64,000 bases of DNA from GCA-002708315 sp963676635 (GCA_963676635.1 OY781105.1:2914001-2978000), one strand, 5' to 3'; shown: positions 15,885-25,145, counted from the first letter of the stretch. Program-made: numbers and translations. Notes: generated by a model not told the origin, from the sequence alone.

Positions 15885-16820
15885 TTATAATCTAATGCTT
15901 AGCCCAAGAGTTATCCATCGGTGCCAGAATGCATATTTAAACTCCGGACTCATAAAATTAGCTGTTACAGAAAAGCTTAGGGCGTTATATTGTATTTGTC
16001 CCCCTATTTTTGTTGTATACACAGCTTTGTTTATATCACTTATGGTGTAAGGGCTTTCCTGATTTACTGTTCCTCCCTGTAATGTTGCGTTGTAATTAAC
16101 AAACGCTGCATATGCTGAAAATATCAGCCATCCTTGTAGTCCTTTTCTGTTAATGTCAATACTTTTACCTCTGAAATAATCAGAGAAAATCCCTACTCTT
16201 GAAAAAGCCCCCACATGTGCCTGAGTATGTGGTACGCCCAACATTCCACCTAGGCTACCAATGAGTTCGAAATAAGGAGTGTTAATAATTCCTTTTTCAT
16301 AAACTACTGTGTATTGTAAACATATATCGTTTTTAATCTGATTATCCCAGCCTTCGGAAGCCTTACCTACATTAAATGTATTATGGATTGTGTTTTGAAA
16401 AGGCTCTCCCATAGCCAGTGGTCCTAAAACACCCACATCTATCTTTGAAAGAATATGACTTTTAGGGTAGTAATTGTAATTTTCCTTTGTTAATCCAAGT
16501 AAAAGGTAGGCTGCATAAGTGTAATCGCGGTATTGTATATAAGGAGTGTATGTTCTTTCAGGCGTATACATATGGTGGGTTATACCTATAGAATAATATG
16601 ACTTATCACCGTTTCCCGGAATCAGAACTTTGTAAAAGGGTAGTTTCTTAAGATTATTGTTAGTTAGCGATATAGTGACTCCGCTTGTGTAATATCTGTC
16701 TATATAGAAGAAGAAGTCATTTTCAATACTTGTATCTAGTATTTTAGTCGGACTGGTTGTTTGCGCCATCACAATGCAATGTGAAAGCAGAAAAACAGAT
16801 ATTATTAGTTTCTTTAGCAT
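15885..16820 (-). CDS. LpxR-like outer-membrane lipid A deacylase family protein (DUF2219)
   Basis: A 311-residue predicted outer-membrane barrel. It has a signal peptide (about 1-19, ending VMAQ) and family motifs ENDFFFYIDRYYTSG near the N-terminus, YTPYIQYRDYTYAAYLLLG, and LGPLAMGEPFQNTIHN. LpxR removes the 3'-acyloxyacyl chains of lipid A in Salmonella and relatives, using conserved Asn, Asp, Thr/Ser and His in this region; the N-D pair and the late His are present here. The protein ends in an aromatic barrel strand (ITLGLSIRL). It would remodel lipid A at the outer leaflet. It stands alone with its own promoter; family confidence is good, activity untested. Confidence 0.8.
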   Translation of the reverse strand: MLKKLIISVFLLSHCIVMAQTTSPTKILDTSIENDFFFYIDRYYTSGVTISLTNNNLKKLPFYKVLIPGNGDKSYYSIGITHHMYTPERTYTPYIQYRDYTYAAYLLLGLTKENYNYYPKSHILSKIDVGVLGPLAMGEPFQNTIHNTFNVGKASEGWDNQIKNDICLQYTVVYEKGIINTPYFELIGSLGGMLGVPHTQAHVGAFSRVGIFSDYFRGKSIDINRKGLQGWLIFSAYAAFVNYNATLQGGTVNQESPYTISDINKAVYTTKIGGQIQYNALSFSVTANFMSPEFKYAFWHRWITLGLSIRL

Positions 16821-16841
16821 TGAAATTGAAACAGTGATTTA

Positions 16842-16872
16842 CAAATATACGATGTTTATGATTAAAGGTCAA
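16842..16872 (-). promoter_or_regulatory. Bacteroidota-type promoter for the LpxR-like gene
   Basis: On the minus strand TTG (16872-16870) is followed after 20 bases by TATATTTG (16849-16842), fitting the TTTG-(19-21)-TAnnTTTG layout, 21 bases before the start codon. This is the best two-box promoter I found in the window. Confidence 0.55.
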
Positions 16873-17017
16873 GGTTAACATATATTGCATCCAGACAAAC
16901 GTGTGATTTCATTTTTTTGATTGACTTTTTACATTATAGCAGGTTAATGATGCTAAGGTAATATGATATAGTTTTTTAATAGTAATTGTTTTTTTATGGT
17001 TGAAATACTTAATCAAA

Positions 17018-18250
17018 TTAAAACAAAGTATATCCTAGGATTACAGACATTGTTTTGTATTTGGAATCCCAACTTGAATAATTCCATAACAAATTTTGAT
17101 CTGTTTGATATCTGAATTCAATGCTAAACTTATCTTTAAGTTTATATCCAATACCCAAAGCCAGGTAATGATCTGGATTGATTTCTAACACCTTTGTATA
17201 GTGACCATCTGCCTGTTCGGATTTAATAGTTGAGTTAAAATTATATTGCACTACATATGAAGCATTAATAAACAATTTAGATTTATCGTTAAGGAAGAAA
17301 TAGTATCTGGCACCTATTGGTATAGCAATTGAATTTAAATTGACCTTTGTGATTATGGTTTCTTCACTGTTGTCAGGAAAAACAACATCTTTTGATTTCT
17401 CTGATATGAAATACTGATAATTTGGTTCAAGGATAACACTTAATTTTTTCTTCTTAAAAGGCATAAATACTTCTGCTTCAATCCCAAATCTAAAATTTAA
17501 TTTGTTATTAAATTTAACACTTCTTGAGTCAGAAACGAGATAGTCTAATGAGAGTGATGAATACATAATGCCGGGACGAATATTCAAATTAAATGATGCA
17601 CGGTTTCGTTTATTTTTATATGTGATATATTTACTGCTTTTACATTCATTATATTTCACAAAAATATCAATCAAGTCATTCTTTTTATATTCTATATTCA
17701 TTATTTGATTAAAAGAAAAATCCGGACATTTCAGTAGTTTCATTAACTGATGTCGGAAAAAATCATTTACATAGATTTCATTCCCATTTACAATATAACA
17801 CTTATATATTAATTGCTCAATATCTGAACTATCAACAGAAAAGAAGTATCTGGTCAGATTATGGCTTTCATATGAATACAAATTTGCTTTACCTTCCAAT
17901 AAAACTCTTAAAAAAAGCTGCTCTTCAGAAAAGATCGGATCTCTCTGATGAGTTAATTCATTAGTGGTTTCACTTGATATGTCAATTTTAACCTTTTTTC
18001 TGATAAATTTTGAAGTATTATTATTTCTTCCAAATTCTTTAATATCTTTAATTGTTGCTTTTTTCACTTCTCCGTCATCCGATAATTTATATTTAATAAA
18101 GTTAGGATTGTTTTTCCCTGCTTCATCTTTAATCAGGCAATCTGTTCTTTTATTTGTGTTGTCAATAAAATAACCTTTTTCAAAAATTCTCTGTGTGTAT
18201 GCGTTAATGCTTATAAATGTTACAATAATCACAATGAGGTTTTTTTTCAT
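17018..18250 (-). CDS. Exported protein with C-terminal outer-membrane beta-barrel, unknown function
   Basis: A 410-residue protein with a signal peptide (about 1-19, ending NAYTQ). The N-terminal half (about 25-195) is a soluble region with YFIDNTNKRTDCLIKDEAGKN style beta sequence, seen in many bacteroidete hypothetical proteins. The C-terminal half (about 215-410) resembles an 8-strand PorT/OmpA-like barrel with alternating aromatic strands (NLNIRPGIMYSSLSLDYL, RYYFFLNDKSKLFINASYVV, MSVILGYTLF at the end). I cannot name a function. It is single, on its own transcription unit, divergent from the ECF sigma gene. Confidence 0.7.
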   Translation of the reverse strand: MKKNLIVIIVTFISINAYTQRIFEKGYFIDNTNKRTDCLIKDEAGKNNPNFIKYKLSDDGEVKKATIKDIKEFGRNNNTSKFIRKKVKIDISSETTNELTHQRDPIFSEEQLFLRVLLEGKANLYSYESHNLTRYFFSVDSSDIEQLIYKCYIVNGNEIYVNDFFRHQLMKLLKCPDFSFNQIMNIEYKKNDLIDIFVKYNECKSSKYITYKNKRNRASFNLNIRPGIMYSSLSLDYLVSDSRSVKFNNKLNFRFGIEAEVFMPFKKKKLSVILEPNYQYFISEKSKDVVFPDNSEETIITKVNLNSIAIPIGARYYFFLNDKSKLFINASYVVQYNFNSTIKSEQADGHYTKVLEINPDHYLALGIGYKLKDKFSIEFRYQTDQNLLWNYSSWDSKYKTMSVILGYTLF

Positions 18251-18572
18251 TTCAAAGTTTAATTAGTAAAAATTCCCTCAAAGATAGAACATTTAATACA
18301 AAAAAACAGCTACCTGATATTATAGGTTAACTGCCTATTACATATGATAGGTTTTTGATTGCAAGAATTTATAAAAGCCAGATAACTAAATTTATAAAAA
18401 GAAAGTAGTCGATTGGAAATTAAAAGTACAATTTTATTGAAAACGTTAGATTCATAAAATAATAGAGTAAATAATAAACTGTATGGTAATAATTAATTGT
18501 AAATATTGTCTGAATAAAATACTGATTCGGGAATAAATGCTTGTTTTGATTTGTCTGTATATTTGTAAGGAC
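18251..18572. other. Divergent intergenic region between the barrel gene and the ECF sigma gene
   Basis: AT-rich spacer of 322 bases. It holds TATCTTTG (minus strand, 18286-18279) 28 bases before the barrel gene and TATATTTG (plus strand, 18558-18565) before the sigma gene. A small inverted repeat, CCTAT/ATAGG, lies near 18330-18350. No small gene is visible. Confidence 0.5.
18558..18565 (+). promoter_or_regulatory. Putative -7 element (TATATTTG) for the ECF sigma operon
   Basis: TAnnTTTG match ending 7 bases before the chosen ATG (18573), so transcription would start almost at the start codon and the message could be leaderless. Confidence 0.45.
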
Positions 18573-19127
18573 ATGACAGTGGACGAAAAACATGATAACG
18601 ACATACAACTTGTGGCTGCAGCTATTGAAGGCGATATGTCGGCATTTGAGAGTATTGTAAAGAAATACGAAGGAATGATTGCCGGGATAATTATATCTAT
18701 GGTAGGCAACAGGGATGATGCTGATGATATAGGTCAGGAGACATTTATCAGGTTTTTTAAGTCTATGAAGAAATTCAGAGGAGAATCGAAACTTGGGACG
18801 TATCTGGCACGGACTGCCATTAATCTTTCACTGAATGAGATAAAAAGAAGTAAACGAAGGGTGATGAGTTCGGTTGATAATGAGGGTGATTATATATTAG
18901 GTGGGCATAGTGATGAGCAACAACGCGATAATGAGGATGTTGTTAATAATGCACTTGGGCTGCTGGATGCGAAATTCCGAAGTATAATAGTTCTAAGACA
19001 TATTCAGGGTTTTTCTACCAAAGAAACAGCTGATATACTTGGATTGCCTTTGGGGACAGTCCTTTCCAGATTGTCACGTGGTCAGGATAAACTAAAAGAG
19101 ATAATAACAAAAAACAATATATTATGA
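18573..19127 (+). CDS. ECF-type RNA polymerase sigma factor
   Basis: A 184-residue alternative sigma factor. Region 2 is at about residues 20-85 (AFESIVKKYEGMIAGI, GNRDDADDIGQETFIRFFKS, then a WT-like segment KLGTYLARTAINLSLNE), and region 4 is at about 125-178 (RSIIVLRHIQGFSTKETADI, LPLGTVLSRLSRGQDKLKE), with no extra domains, as in ECF factors. I start at 18573 because upstream residues are hydrophobic and unlike the family. It overlaps the next gene by four bases (ATGA). The following small membrane protein and periplasmic protein look like its anti-sigma factor and sensor, so it probably responds to an envelope or metal signal. Confidence 0.92.
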   Translation: MTVDEKHDNDIQLVAAAIEGDMSAFESIVKKYEGMIAGIIISMVGNRDDADDIGQETFIRFFKSMKKFRGESKLGTYLARTAINLSLNEIKRSKRRVMSSVDNEGDYILGGHSDEQQRDNEDVVNNALGLLDAKFRSIIVLRHIQGFSTKETADILGLPLGTVLSRLSRGQDKLKEIITKNNIL

Positions 19128-19402
19128 ATACTGAAAATACTGATTCAAAAATTGAAAATATTCTCAGAGCACACAATCCCCGGTTTAATCCCGGCTTTAC
19201 CGACAGGGTAATGGATCGTATTGCCAGTGTTGAAGTTGATATTCTCAGCATCTTTAAATGGATCGCACTCTCTGGAATGGCTGCAATTATTTTACTTTTA
19301 ATTGCTGTTTATTTTACAGATGGGTCTTTCTCTTCAGATGCTATATTCGGTGTGTACAACTATAGTGAACATGAGTCGCTTATTACTGCTTATAATTTTT
19401 AA
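19124..19402 (+). CDS. Short single-pass anti-sigma-like protein
   Basis: A 92-residue protein. The N-terminal cytoplasmic part (about 1-40, with ILRAHNPRFNPGFTDRVMDRI) is helical and could bind the sigma factor; one transmembrane helix follows at about 43-66 (FKWIALSGMAAIILLLIAVYF), with a short periplasmic tail. Size, topology and four-base overlap with the sigma gene match short anti-sigma factors such as CnrY (about 95 residues). It lacks a zinc HxxxCxxC motif. Assignment is from layout, not from a recognised domain. Confidence 0.65.
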   Translation: MNTENTDSKIENILRAHNPRFNPGFTDRVMDRIASVEVDILSIFKWIALSGMAAIILLLIAVYFTDGSFSSDAIFGVYNYSEHESLITAYNF

Positions 19403-19420
19403 CCATTAAAGATCTGCAAA

Positions 19421-19846
19421 ATGAATAACAGAATTAAATATTCCCTGATATTAATATCAACATTGATAATAGGAATGGTAATAGGTTTTCTGATTAACGG
19501 ACGTGTTACCAGCTCTCGTATCGAAACTATGAATACTTATTACCATAGCCATGGCTTTAACAGAGAAATAATCAGAGTTATTGATCCTACTCCTGCACAA
19601 CGTGATGAGGTTATGGGTATACTTAATGATTTTGGATCGAGAAATATTGAAATGATGGAAAGCTGCCGTGCTCAGCACAGAGACCTTTTTAGTGAAATGC
19701 GAAAAGATCTTGATGGTTGTCTTACTGATATACAAATTAATCGTCTTGATCGGTTTTTAAATGGTAAAAGAGAAAGGTTCTTAAATATGCAGGAAAACTG
19801 TAATGCTAACAGAACCAGCGTTAGGAAACATAGAAACAGAAGATAG
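19421..19846 (+). CDS. Membrane-anchored periplasmic metal-sensor-like protein (CnrX/Spy/CpxP-like)
   Basis: A 141-residue protein with an uncleaved N-terminal anchor (about 7-26) and a helical periplasmic domain. TPAQRDEVMGILNDF and LTDIQINRLDRFL resemble the helices of the LTxxQ/heavy-metal-resistance superfamily. Possible metal ligands are H42 and H44 (YYHSHGF), H86, three Cys (82, 100, 127) and several Met. It lies 18 bases after the anti-sigma-like gene. In Cupriavidus CnrYXH a similar trio senses nickel/cobalt. Here the downstream genes suggest copper, but the metal is inferred. Confidence 0.65.
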   Translation: MNNRIKYSLILISTLIIGMVIGFLINGRVTSSRIETMNTYYHSHGFNREIIRVIDPTPAQRDEVMGILNDFGSRNIEMMESCRAQHRDLFSEMRKDLDGCLTDIQINRLDRFLNGKRERFLNMQENCNANRTSVRKHRNRR

Positions 19847-19957
19847 TATAGTAAACTGTTATCGGGAGGGGAATAAGGTTACATAAAAACGAGAGGGCTA
19901 TATTATTGAGTAATTAATATTAACAACCCTTTAACAGACTATAATACTACTTTCTAA

Positions 19958-19965
19958 TACATTTG
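19958..19965 (+). promoter_or_regulatory. Putative -7 element (TACATTTG) for the HYC_CC_PP gene
   Basis: TAnnTTTG match ending 8 bases before the ATG at 19974, implying a very short or absent leader and a unit separable from the sigma operon. Confidence 0.45.
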
Positions 19966-19973
19966 CGCCTTGT

Positions 19974-20444
19974 ATGAAGAATATTCTGATAAATACCTTA
20001 AATTTATTATTGTTGGTGCTTATGCTTGTGAGTACCACAGGAATAACTATTCATACTCATTATTGTAAAACTGAAAACAACAAACAACAGAGTTTATTTT
20101 TTTGGGATATTCATTGTCACCACGATGCTGCTAATAATGATTGCTGCACTAATAACAGTGAAAAATGTTCTCTTGAGACAGCAAAAAGCAATTGTTGCAG
20201 TAATAGTGAACAGATTTTTATTATTGAATTAAATTATGATGTTCCTGGTTCAAATACAGAACTGGAACCAATGGTTATTATTGTACCTGATAATGAGTCG
20301 CTGCAAAGTACAGCTAGTATAATATCAGACAATAAGAGCAAACCCCAATATACATTCTGTGCTTCTCCACCCCTTACGGGAAAACAGAAAGTTATAAACT
20401 ACAGAAAAAGCAAAACAGATCCACTTCCTGAATTTGACGCTTAG
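19974..20444 (+). CDS. HYC_CC_PP family exported protein (copper-associated)
   Basis: A 156-residue exported protein with a hydrophobic N-terminus (about 5-26). It shows the pattern naming the family: HTHYC early, Cys pairs in the middle (NDCCTNNSEKC, SNCCSNSEQ), and SPP near the end (CASPPLTGKQ). His/Cys-rich sequence (IHCHHDAANNDCC) suggests metal binding in the periplasm or outer membrane. The family is regularly found directly before TonB receptors in Bacteroidota, as here (180 bases upstream), where it is thought to take part in copper handling. No enzyme activity is predicted. Confidence 0.82.
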   Translation: MKNILINTLNLLLLVLMLVSTTGITIHTHYCKTENNKQQSLFFWDIHCHHDAANNDCCTNNSEKCSLETAKSNCCSNSEQIFIIELNYDVPGSNTELEPMVIIVPDNESLQSTASIISDNKSKPQYTFCASPPLTGKQKVINYRKSKTDPLPEFDA

Positions 20445-20624
20445 GTTTAAAGTTCAAAGTTTTTATATTATTAGTCTGGCCTCAATCCTCAGATTTGTGG
20501 TCTTTTAAGATTTGTTTTTTATTGTTAGAGAGAATGTTAGCTGTTAACTAACACTCTGAAAGACTTATAACTTTAAACAACCCATTGATCTATTTTTTTA
20601 GTTTATTAGTTAATTATTTACAAA

Positions 20625-22838
20625 ATGAAAACAAAGATATTATTCACAGCAATAACCATATTAGCCTGGATGGCTGCTGTTTCACAAACAGTAACAGGAG
20701 GTGTTTTTGAACACTCGCAAAAAGGGCATAACCCATTGCCGGGAGCTACGGTACAACAGCTAAACACAACAAATGGTACAACTGCAGGAGAAGATGGTCA
20801 TTTTACACTGGAACTTGAAAAGCACAAGCCTCATAAGCTTGTGGTAAGTTATGTAAGTTATGAAAATGATACCATTGACCTTTATAGCACTGGTTTTGAT
20901 CATGTGCACATTATGCTTGAAGGTCATCATAATCTTGATGAAGTAGAAGTAAATGAGCGTGGAGCCGGTAGTCATATTTCACGTGCTGATACCCGACAGG
21001 TGTACACTATAAATGAAAATGAACTTCAAAAGGCTGCCTGTTGTAATCTTTCCGAGAGCTTTGAAACAAGCGCAGATGTAGATGTGAGCTATACAGACGC
21101 CGTTACTGGTGCTAAGCAGATTCAGATGCTTGGCCTTGCCGGGATATACACTCAGATGCTTACAGAAAATATGCCTAATATGCGGGGACTTTCCACACCT
21201 TGGGGACTTAGTTATATACCCGGAAGCTGGATGCAGTCGATTCAGGTATCAAAAGGTACCAGCTCTGTTATTAATGGCTATGAGTCAATGGCCGGACAAA
21301 TCAATGTTGAATATAAAAAAGCCGACCAGGGAGAGAAGTTCTTTATCAACGCATATGGTAATCAAAAGGGTAAGATAGAAGGTAATATGAATACCCGTTT
21401 TCAAATTAATGATAAAGTGAGCACTGCTATTCTTGCGCATGTTGAATCTATGAATGTTAAACATGATGATAATGGCGACTCATTTCTGGATATGCCTCTG
21501 GTAAATCAGATAAACTTATTTAACAGATGGCGCTTTGTGGGTAAAAACCTGCGCTCGCGACTGGGAGTGAAATTTCTGTCGGAAACACGTCAGGGTGGAC
21601 AAATGAGTTATGATCCTCATAAACCGAACACAACAGAAAATGGTTACGGTATTGAAGTAAATACAAATCGCTATGAGGGATTTTGGAAGGTTGGATATAT
21701 CTTTCCGGAAAGGCATGAAACAAGTTTCGGTTTCCAGAATGAAGTTATTTATCATGAACAGAAATCTATTTTTGGACTGAATGATTACAACGCAACTCAG
21801 TTCTCTTATTATGGTAACCTGATGTTTCAGTCGTGGTTTAGCGACCCAAGACATAAGTACACCATCGGCGTGAGCTATAACTATGATAATTATGATGAAA
21901 ATCTTAACGATAGTATCTTTACCAGGATGGAAAGTGTGCCAGGCGTTATGGCGCAATATACTTTTTCTAATAAGGAGAACCTGAATATCATTGCAGGTGT
22001 TCGCGTTGACGAGCATAATCTTTATGGAACATTGTTTACACCGCGGTTGCATGCCAAATATGATATCAATGAGCATAATACCTTGCGTGCCAGTGCCGGT
22101 CGTGGCTACAGGTCGCCTAATGTTATTGTTGAAAATATGACCCTGCTGGCATCATCGCGTACCTTTAATATATTGGAAACCCCTGAGATTGAATCATCAT
22201 GGAACTATGGGTTAAGCTATACACATTATTTTCATATCAATGAGAGGGAGATGACATTGACAGCCGACTTCTTCCGCACAAATTTTGAAAGCCAGGTTAT
22301 AATAGACCAGGAAGAGAACGCGAATATGATATATGTGTATAACCTCGACGGGAAATCGTACTCTAACAGTTTCCAGATAGAAGCTGCTTATGAACTTATT
22401 AAAAATCTGGATGTAACACTGGCTTTCAGATATAATGATGTTATGACAACCATTGACGGTGAACTGGTTGAGAAGCCTCTTGTAAGCAAATACAAAGGAC
22501 TATTGGCCTTGTCATATCAAACAACTAAACGTACATGGCAGTTTGATGTGAATGTTCAGGCTATTGGTAATCAGCGGTTGCCCAACACCAGTTATTATCC
22601 TGTGGAATACCAGTTAGGTGATTATTCACCGGATTATATGATTGTAAATAGTCAGATCACACGATATCTTGGCAAATTTGAGATATATATTGGTGGAGAA
22701 AATCTTGGCAACTACAAGCAAAAAGATCCTATTATTGCACCTAATGATCCCTTTGGTGAGTATTTTGACTCTTCAATAGTATGGGGGCCAATTACAGGTA
22801 CAAAGGTATATGCCGGTATTAGGTTCAAGGTTGAGTAG
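20625..22838 (+). CDS. TonB-dependent outer-membrane receptor (copper/metal-type)
   Basis: A 737-residue gated outer-membrane transporter. Parts in order: signal peptide (about 1-20, ending AVSQ), carboxypeptidase-regulatory-like beta domain (about 21-100, with PLPGATVQQLNTTNGTTAGE and VVSYVSYENDTIDL), plug (about 120-230, with ACCNLSESFETSADVDVSY, GLAGIYTQMLTENMPNMRGL, INGYESMAGQINVEYK), then a 22-strand barrel ending in VYAGIRFKVE. The Cys pair plus SESFE form of the plug is typical of receptors paired with HYC_CC_PP proteins. The ligand is probably a metal or metal complex; copper is inferred from context. It would depend on TonB/ExbBD encoded elsewhere. Confidence 0.9.
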   Translation: MKTKILFTAITILAWMAAVSQTVTGGVFEHSQKGHNPLPGATVQQLNTTNGTTAGEDGHFTLELEKHKPHKLVVSYVSYENDTIDLYSTGFDHVHIMLEGHHNLDEVEVNERGAGSHISRADTRQVYTINENELQKAACCNLSESFETSADVDVSYTDAVTGAKQIQMLGLAGIYTQMLTENMPNMRGLSTPWGLSYIPGSWMQSIQVSKGTSSVINGYESMAGQINVEYKKADQGEKFFINAYGNQKGKIEGNMNTRFQINDKVSTAILAHVESMNVKHDDNGDSFLDMPLVNQINLFNRWRFVGKNLRSRLGVKFLSETRQGGQMSYDPHKPNTTENGYGIEVNTNRYEGFWKVGYIFPERHETSFGFQNEVIYHEQKSIFGLNDYNATQFSYYGNLMFQSWFSDPRHKYTIGVSYNYDNYDENLNDSIFTRMESVPGVMAQYTFSNKENLNIIAGVRVDEHNLYGTLFTPRLHAKYDINEHNTLRASAGRGYRSPNVIVENMTLLASSRTFNILETPEIESSWNYGLSYTHYFHINEREMTLTADFFRTNFESQVIIDQEENANMIYVYNLDGKSYSNSFQIEAAYELIKNLDVTLAFRYNDVMTTIDGELVEKPLVSKYKGLLALSYQTTKRTWQFDVNVQAIGNQRLPNTSYYPVEYQLGDYSPDYMIVNSQITRYLGKFEIYIGGENLGNYKQKDPIIAPNDPFGEYFDSSIVWGPITGTKVYAGIRFKVE

Positions 22839-22945
22839 GCTTCTTTCATTGTAATACGATTAGTCGGGGTATACTATTGTGATTGTGAGAGAACTCAATT
22901 TAAAAAAAATACCTTTAATTTCATAGCAGGATACTAACTAACTCT

Positions 22946-22953
22946 TAAATTTG
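22946..22953 (+). promoter_or_regulatory. Putative -7 element (TAAATTTG) for the alkaline phosphatase gene
   Basis: TAnnTTTG match 14 bases before the ATG at 22968, within a 129-base gap after the receptor gene. No pho-box-like repeat noticed. Confidence 0.45.
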
Positions 22954-22967
22954 CAGAAAAAAGAATA

Positions 22968-24059
22968 ATGAATAAATACTTATATTTTCTTGCTTTTGCA
23001 TTAATATTCTCTGCTTGTGGTGAAGCGGGTACTAAAAAAGAGTTACAGGTTAAAGAGAAACCTTCTGTTCCTAAAAATATTATTCTTATGATAGGTGATG
23101 GTATGGGGCTTACTCAGTTCTATGCAGCTTATAATATTAAAAAGGATAATACAAATATTCCGCGTTGTAAGCATATTGGTCTTGTGGTTACCAGTTCGGC
23201 TAATGAACTTATAACCGATTCTGCAGCTTCAGGAACAGCAATTGCTACGGGTACTAAAACTGATAATGGCAAGATTGGAGTTGATTCCGATAATAATGAA
23301 CTTGTTTCTATATTGAAGCTTGCTGAAAATCATGGATTGGCAACCGGATTGGTAGCAACTGCCGCAATTACACATGCTACTCCTGCTGCTTTTATTGCTA
23401 ACGACCCCAACAGAGGTAACTATGAAAATATTGCATATGATTTCCTCGCAACTGATGTTGATGTGTTTATGGGTGGCGGTCTTGATCACTTTACAAAGCG
23501 TAAGGACGGGCTAAATCTTCTTGACAGTCTTAAGGCACGTAATTATTCTGTTTATACTGATGTTGAAGATATTTCTGCTATTAGTTCTGATAAAGTAGCA
23601 GGATTGTTCTATGATGAGCATCCTCCAAGGTATAGTGAAGGCAGAGGCGATTTTCTGGAAACAGCAAGTATGAAAGCAATTGATATCTTAAGCAAGAGTG
23701 AAAAAGGTTTCTTTCTCATGATTGAAGGCTCACAGATTGACTGGGGTGGTCATGCCAATAGCACTGACTACGTTGTTGAAGAGACTTTGGATTTTGATAA
23801 TGTAGTGGGTAAGGTGCTGGATTTTGCTGAGAAAAATGGTGAAACTCTGGTTATTATAACTGCCGATCATGAAACAGGTGGGTTTACTATTACTGAGGGA
23901 GACCGTACATCAGGTGAGATTACCGGGGATTTCTCAACAGGTCATCATACTCCGGTTATGGTTCCTTTATATGCTTTTGGCCCGGGAGCAGAGGAGTTTA
24001 TGGGTATTTACGATAATACTGACGTGTTTAAGAAGATGAAAGCTGAGTTTGGGTTTTAG
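22968..24059 (+). CDS. Alkaline phosphatase (PhoA family), lipoprotein
   Basis: A 363-residue phosphomonoesterase. The N-terminus is a lipoprotein signal (ALIFSAC, Cys about 17), so it should be anchored in the cell envelope. Catalytic elements of the PhoA superfamily are present: MIGDGMGLTQFYAA (metal-binding Asp, about 42-55), TDSAASGTAIATGTKTDNGKI with the nucleophilic Ser (about 84-104), VATAAITHATPA, EGSQIDWGGHAN and TADHETGGFT (Zn/Mg ligands). It lacks the large crown insertions and is somewhat shorter than E. coli PhoA (about 470). It releases phosphate from organic esters outside the cytoplasm. Confidence 0.93.
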   Translation: MNKYLYFLAFALIFSACGEAGTKKELQVKEKPSVPKNIILMIGDGMGLTQFYAAYNIKKDNTNIPRCKHIGLVVTSSANELITDSAASGTAIATGTKTDNGKIGVDSDNNELVSILKLAENHGLATGLVATAAITHATPAAFIANDPNRGNYENIAYDFLATDVDVFMGGGLDHFTKRKDGLNLLDSLKARNYSVYTDVEDISAISSDKVAGLFYDEHPPRYSEGRGDFLETASMKAIDILSKSEKGFFLMIEGSQIDWGGHANSTDYVVEETLDFDNVVGKVLDFAEKNGETLVIITADHETGGFTITEGDRTSGEITGDFSTGHHTPVMVPLYAFGPGAEEFMGIYDNTDVFKKMKAEFGF

Positions 24060-24092
24060 GTGTCTTCTTATACCTTTAGAAAAAAAGAGATT

Positions 24093-25145
24093 ATGAATAT
24101 CAGGAAAGGTTTTGCCAGTGATAATTGGTCGGGAGTGTGTCCCGGGATAATGGAGGCTCTCAGCGATGTTAACAGAGGACATATCCAGGCATATGGTGAA
24201 GGTGAAGAAGAAATTACAATTAAGGCTCGTGAGAAATTTAAGAAGCATTTCGGAGTTAGCGCTGAAGTGTTTTTTGTATATAATGGTACTGCTGCCAATG
24301 TATTGGGAATAGGACATCTGCTCAGGTCTTATCAGGGAATTGTAACAGCACACACTGCTCACATTAATGAGGATGAATGTGGTGCACCTGAAAAAAGTAC
24401 TGGCTCTAAAATCTTACAGATTGATTCCGACAATGGGAAAATAACCCCTGATCAGGTAAAGCCATTTTTAAGTAGTGTGGGATTTCAGCATCACTCACAG
24501 CCTAAGATAATAAGTATTTCCCAGGTGTCGGAACTTGGTACGGTATATACGGTTGAAGAAATTAAAGCCTTGTCGGATTTTGCCCATAATAATAATATGT
24601 ATCTCCATATGGATGGTGCCAGAATAAGCAACGCTGCTGTTGCTTTGAATATGGACTTTAGGAGCTTTACAGTTGATGCCGGAGTTGATGTTCTGTCATT
24701 TGGCGGTACAAAAAACGGGCTTATGTTTGGTGAGGCTGTCGTTTTCTTTAACAAGGAATTGAGTAATGAATTTGAATATACCAGAAAACAGGGGATGCAG
24801 CTACACTCCAAGATGAGGTTTATCTCTGCCCAGTTTGACAGATATCTTACCGATGAACTTTGGAAGAAGAATGCTCAGACAGCAAATAATATGGCTCAGT
24901 ATCTGGCAGAGAAGATCAGATACATTCCTGATCTCATTATATCGCAAAAGACTGAAGCAAATGGTGTTTTTGTAATTATGCCGGAGGACCTTATTCCAAA
25001 ACTGCAAAAGCGTTACTTCTTTCATGTCTGGAATGAATCACCTGTTATTAATGGTTTTGAAAGCTATTCTCATAAAGAGGTAAGACTAATGTGTTCATGG
25101 GATACCTCTAAGGATGATATTGATGAGTTTGTGAGTTTGATTTAG
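24093..25145 (+). CDS. Low-specificity threonine aldolase / beta-eliminating lyase family PLP enzyme
   Basis: A 350-residue cytosolic PLP enzyme that cleaves L-threonine or allo-threonine to glycine and acetaldehyde. Motifs: GFASDNWSGVCPGIMEAL at the start, YNGTAANVLGI, THINEDECGAPE-like metal/PLP pocket (AHINEDECGAPEK), LHMDGARISNAA (PLP-binding Asp and Arg), and SFGGTKNGLMFGEA with the Schiff-base Lys. The frame is open to the previous stop, but I start at ATG 24093, preceded by AAAGAGA, because it aligns with the family N-terminus. It follows the phosphatase closely (33 bases) and may be co-transcribed. C-terminus is complete. Confidence 0.88.
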   Translation: MNIRKGFASDNWSGVCPGIMEALSDVNRGHIQAYGEGEEEITIKAREKFKKHFGVSAEVFFVYNGTAANVLGIGHLLRSYQGIVTAHTAHINEDECGAPEKSTGSKILQIDSDNGKITPDQVKPFLSSVGFQHHSQPKIISISQVSELGTVYTVEEIKALSDFAHNNNMYLHMDGARISNAAVALNMDFRSFTVDAGVDVLSFGGTKNGLMFGEAVVFFNKELSNEFEYTRKQGMQLHSKMRFISAQFDRYLTDELWKKNAQTANNMAQYLAEKIRYIPDLIISQKTEANGVFVIMPEDLIPKLQKRYFFHVWNESPVINGFESYSHKEVRLMCSWDTSKDDIDEFVSLI

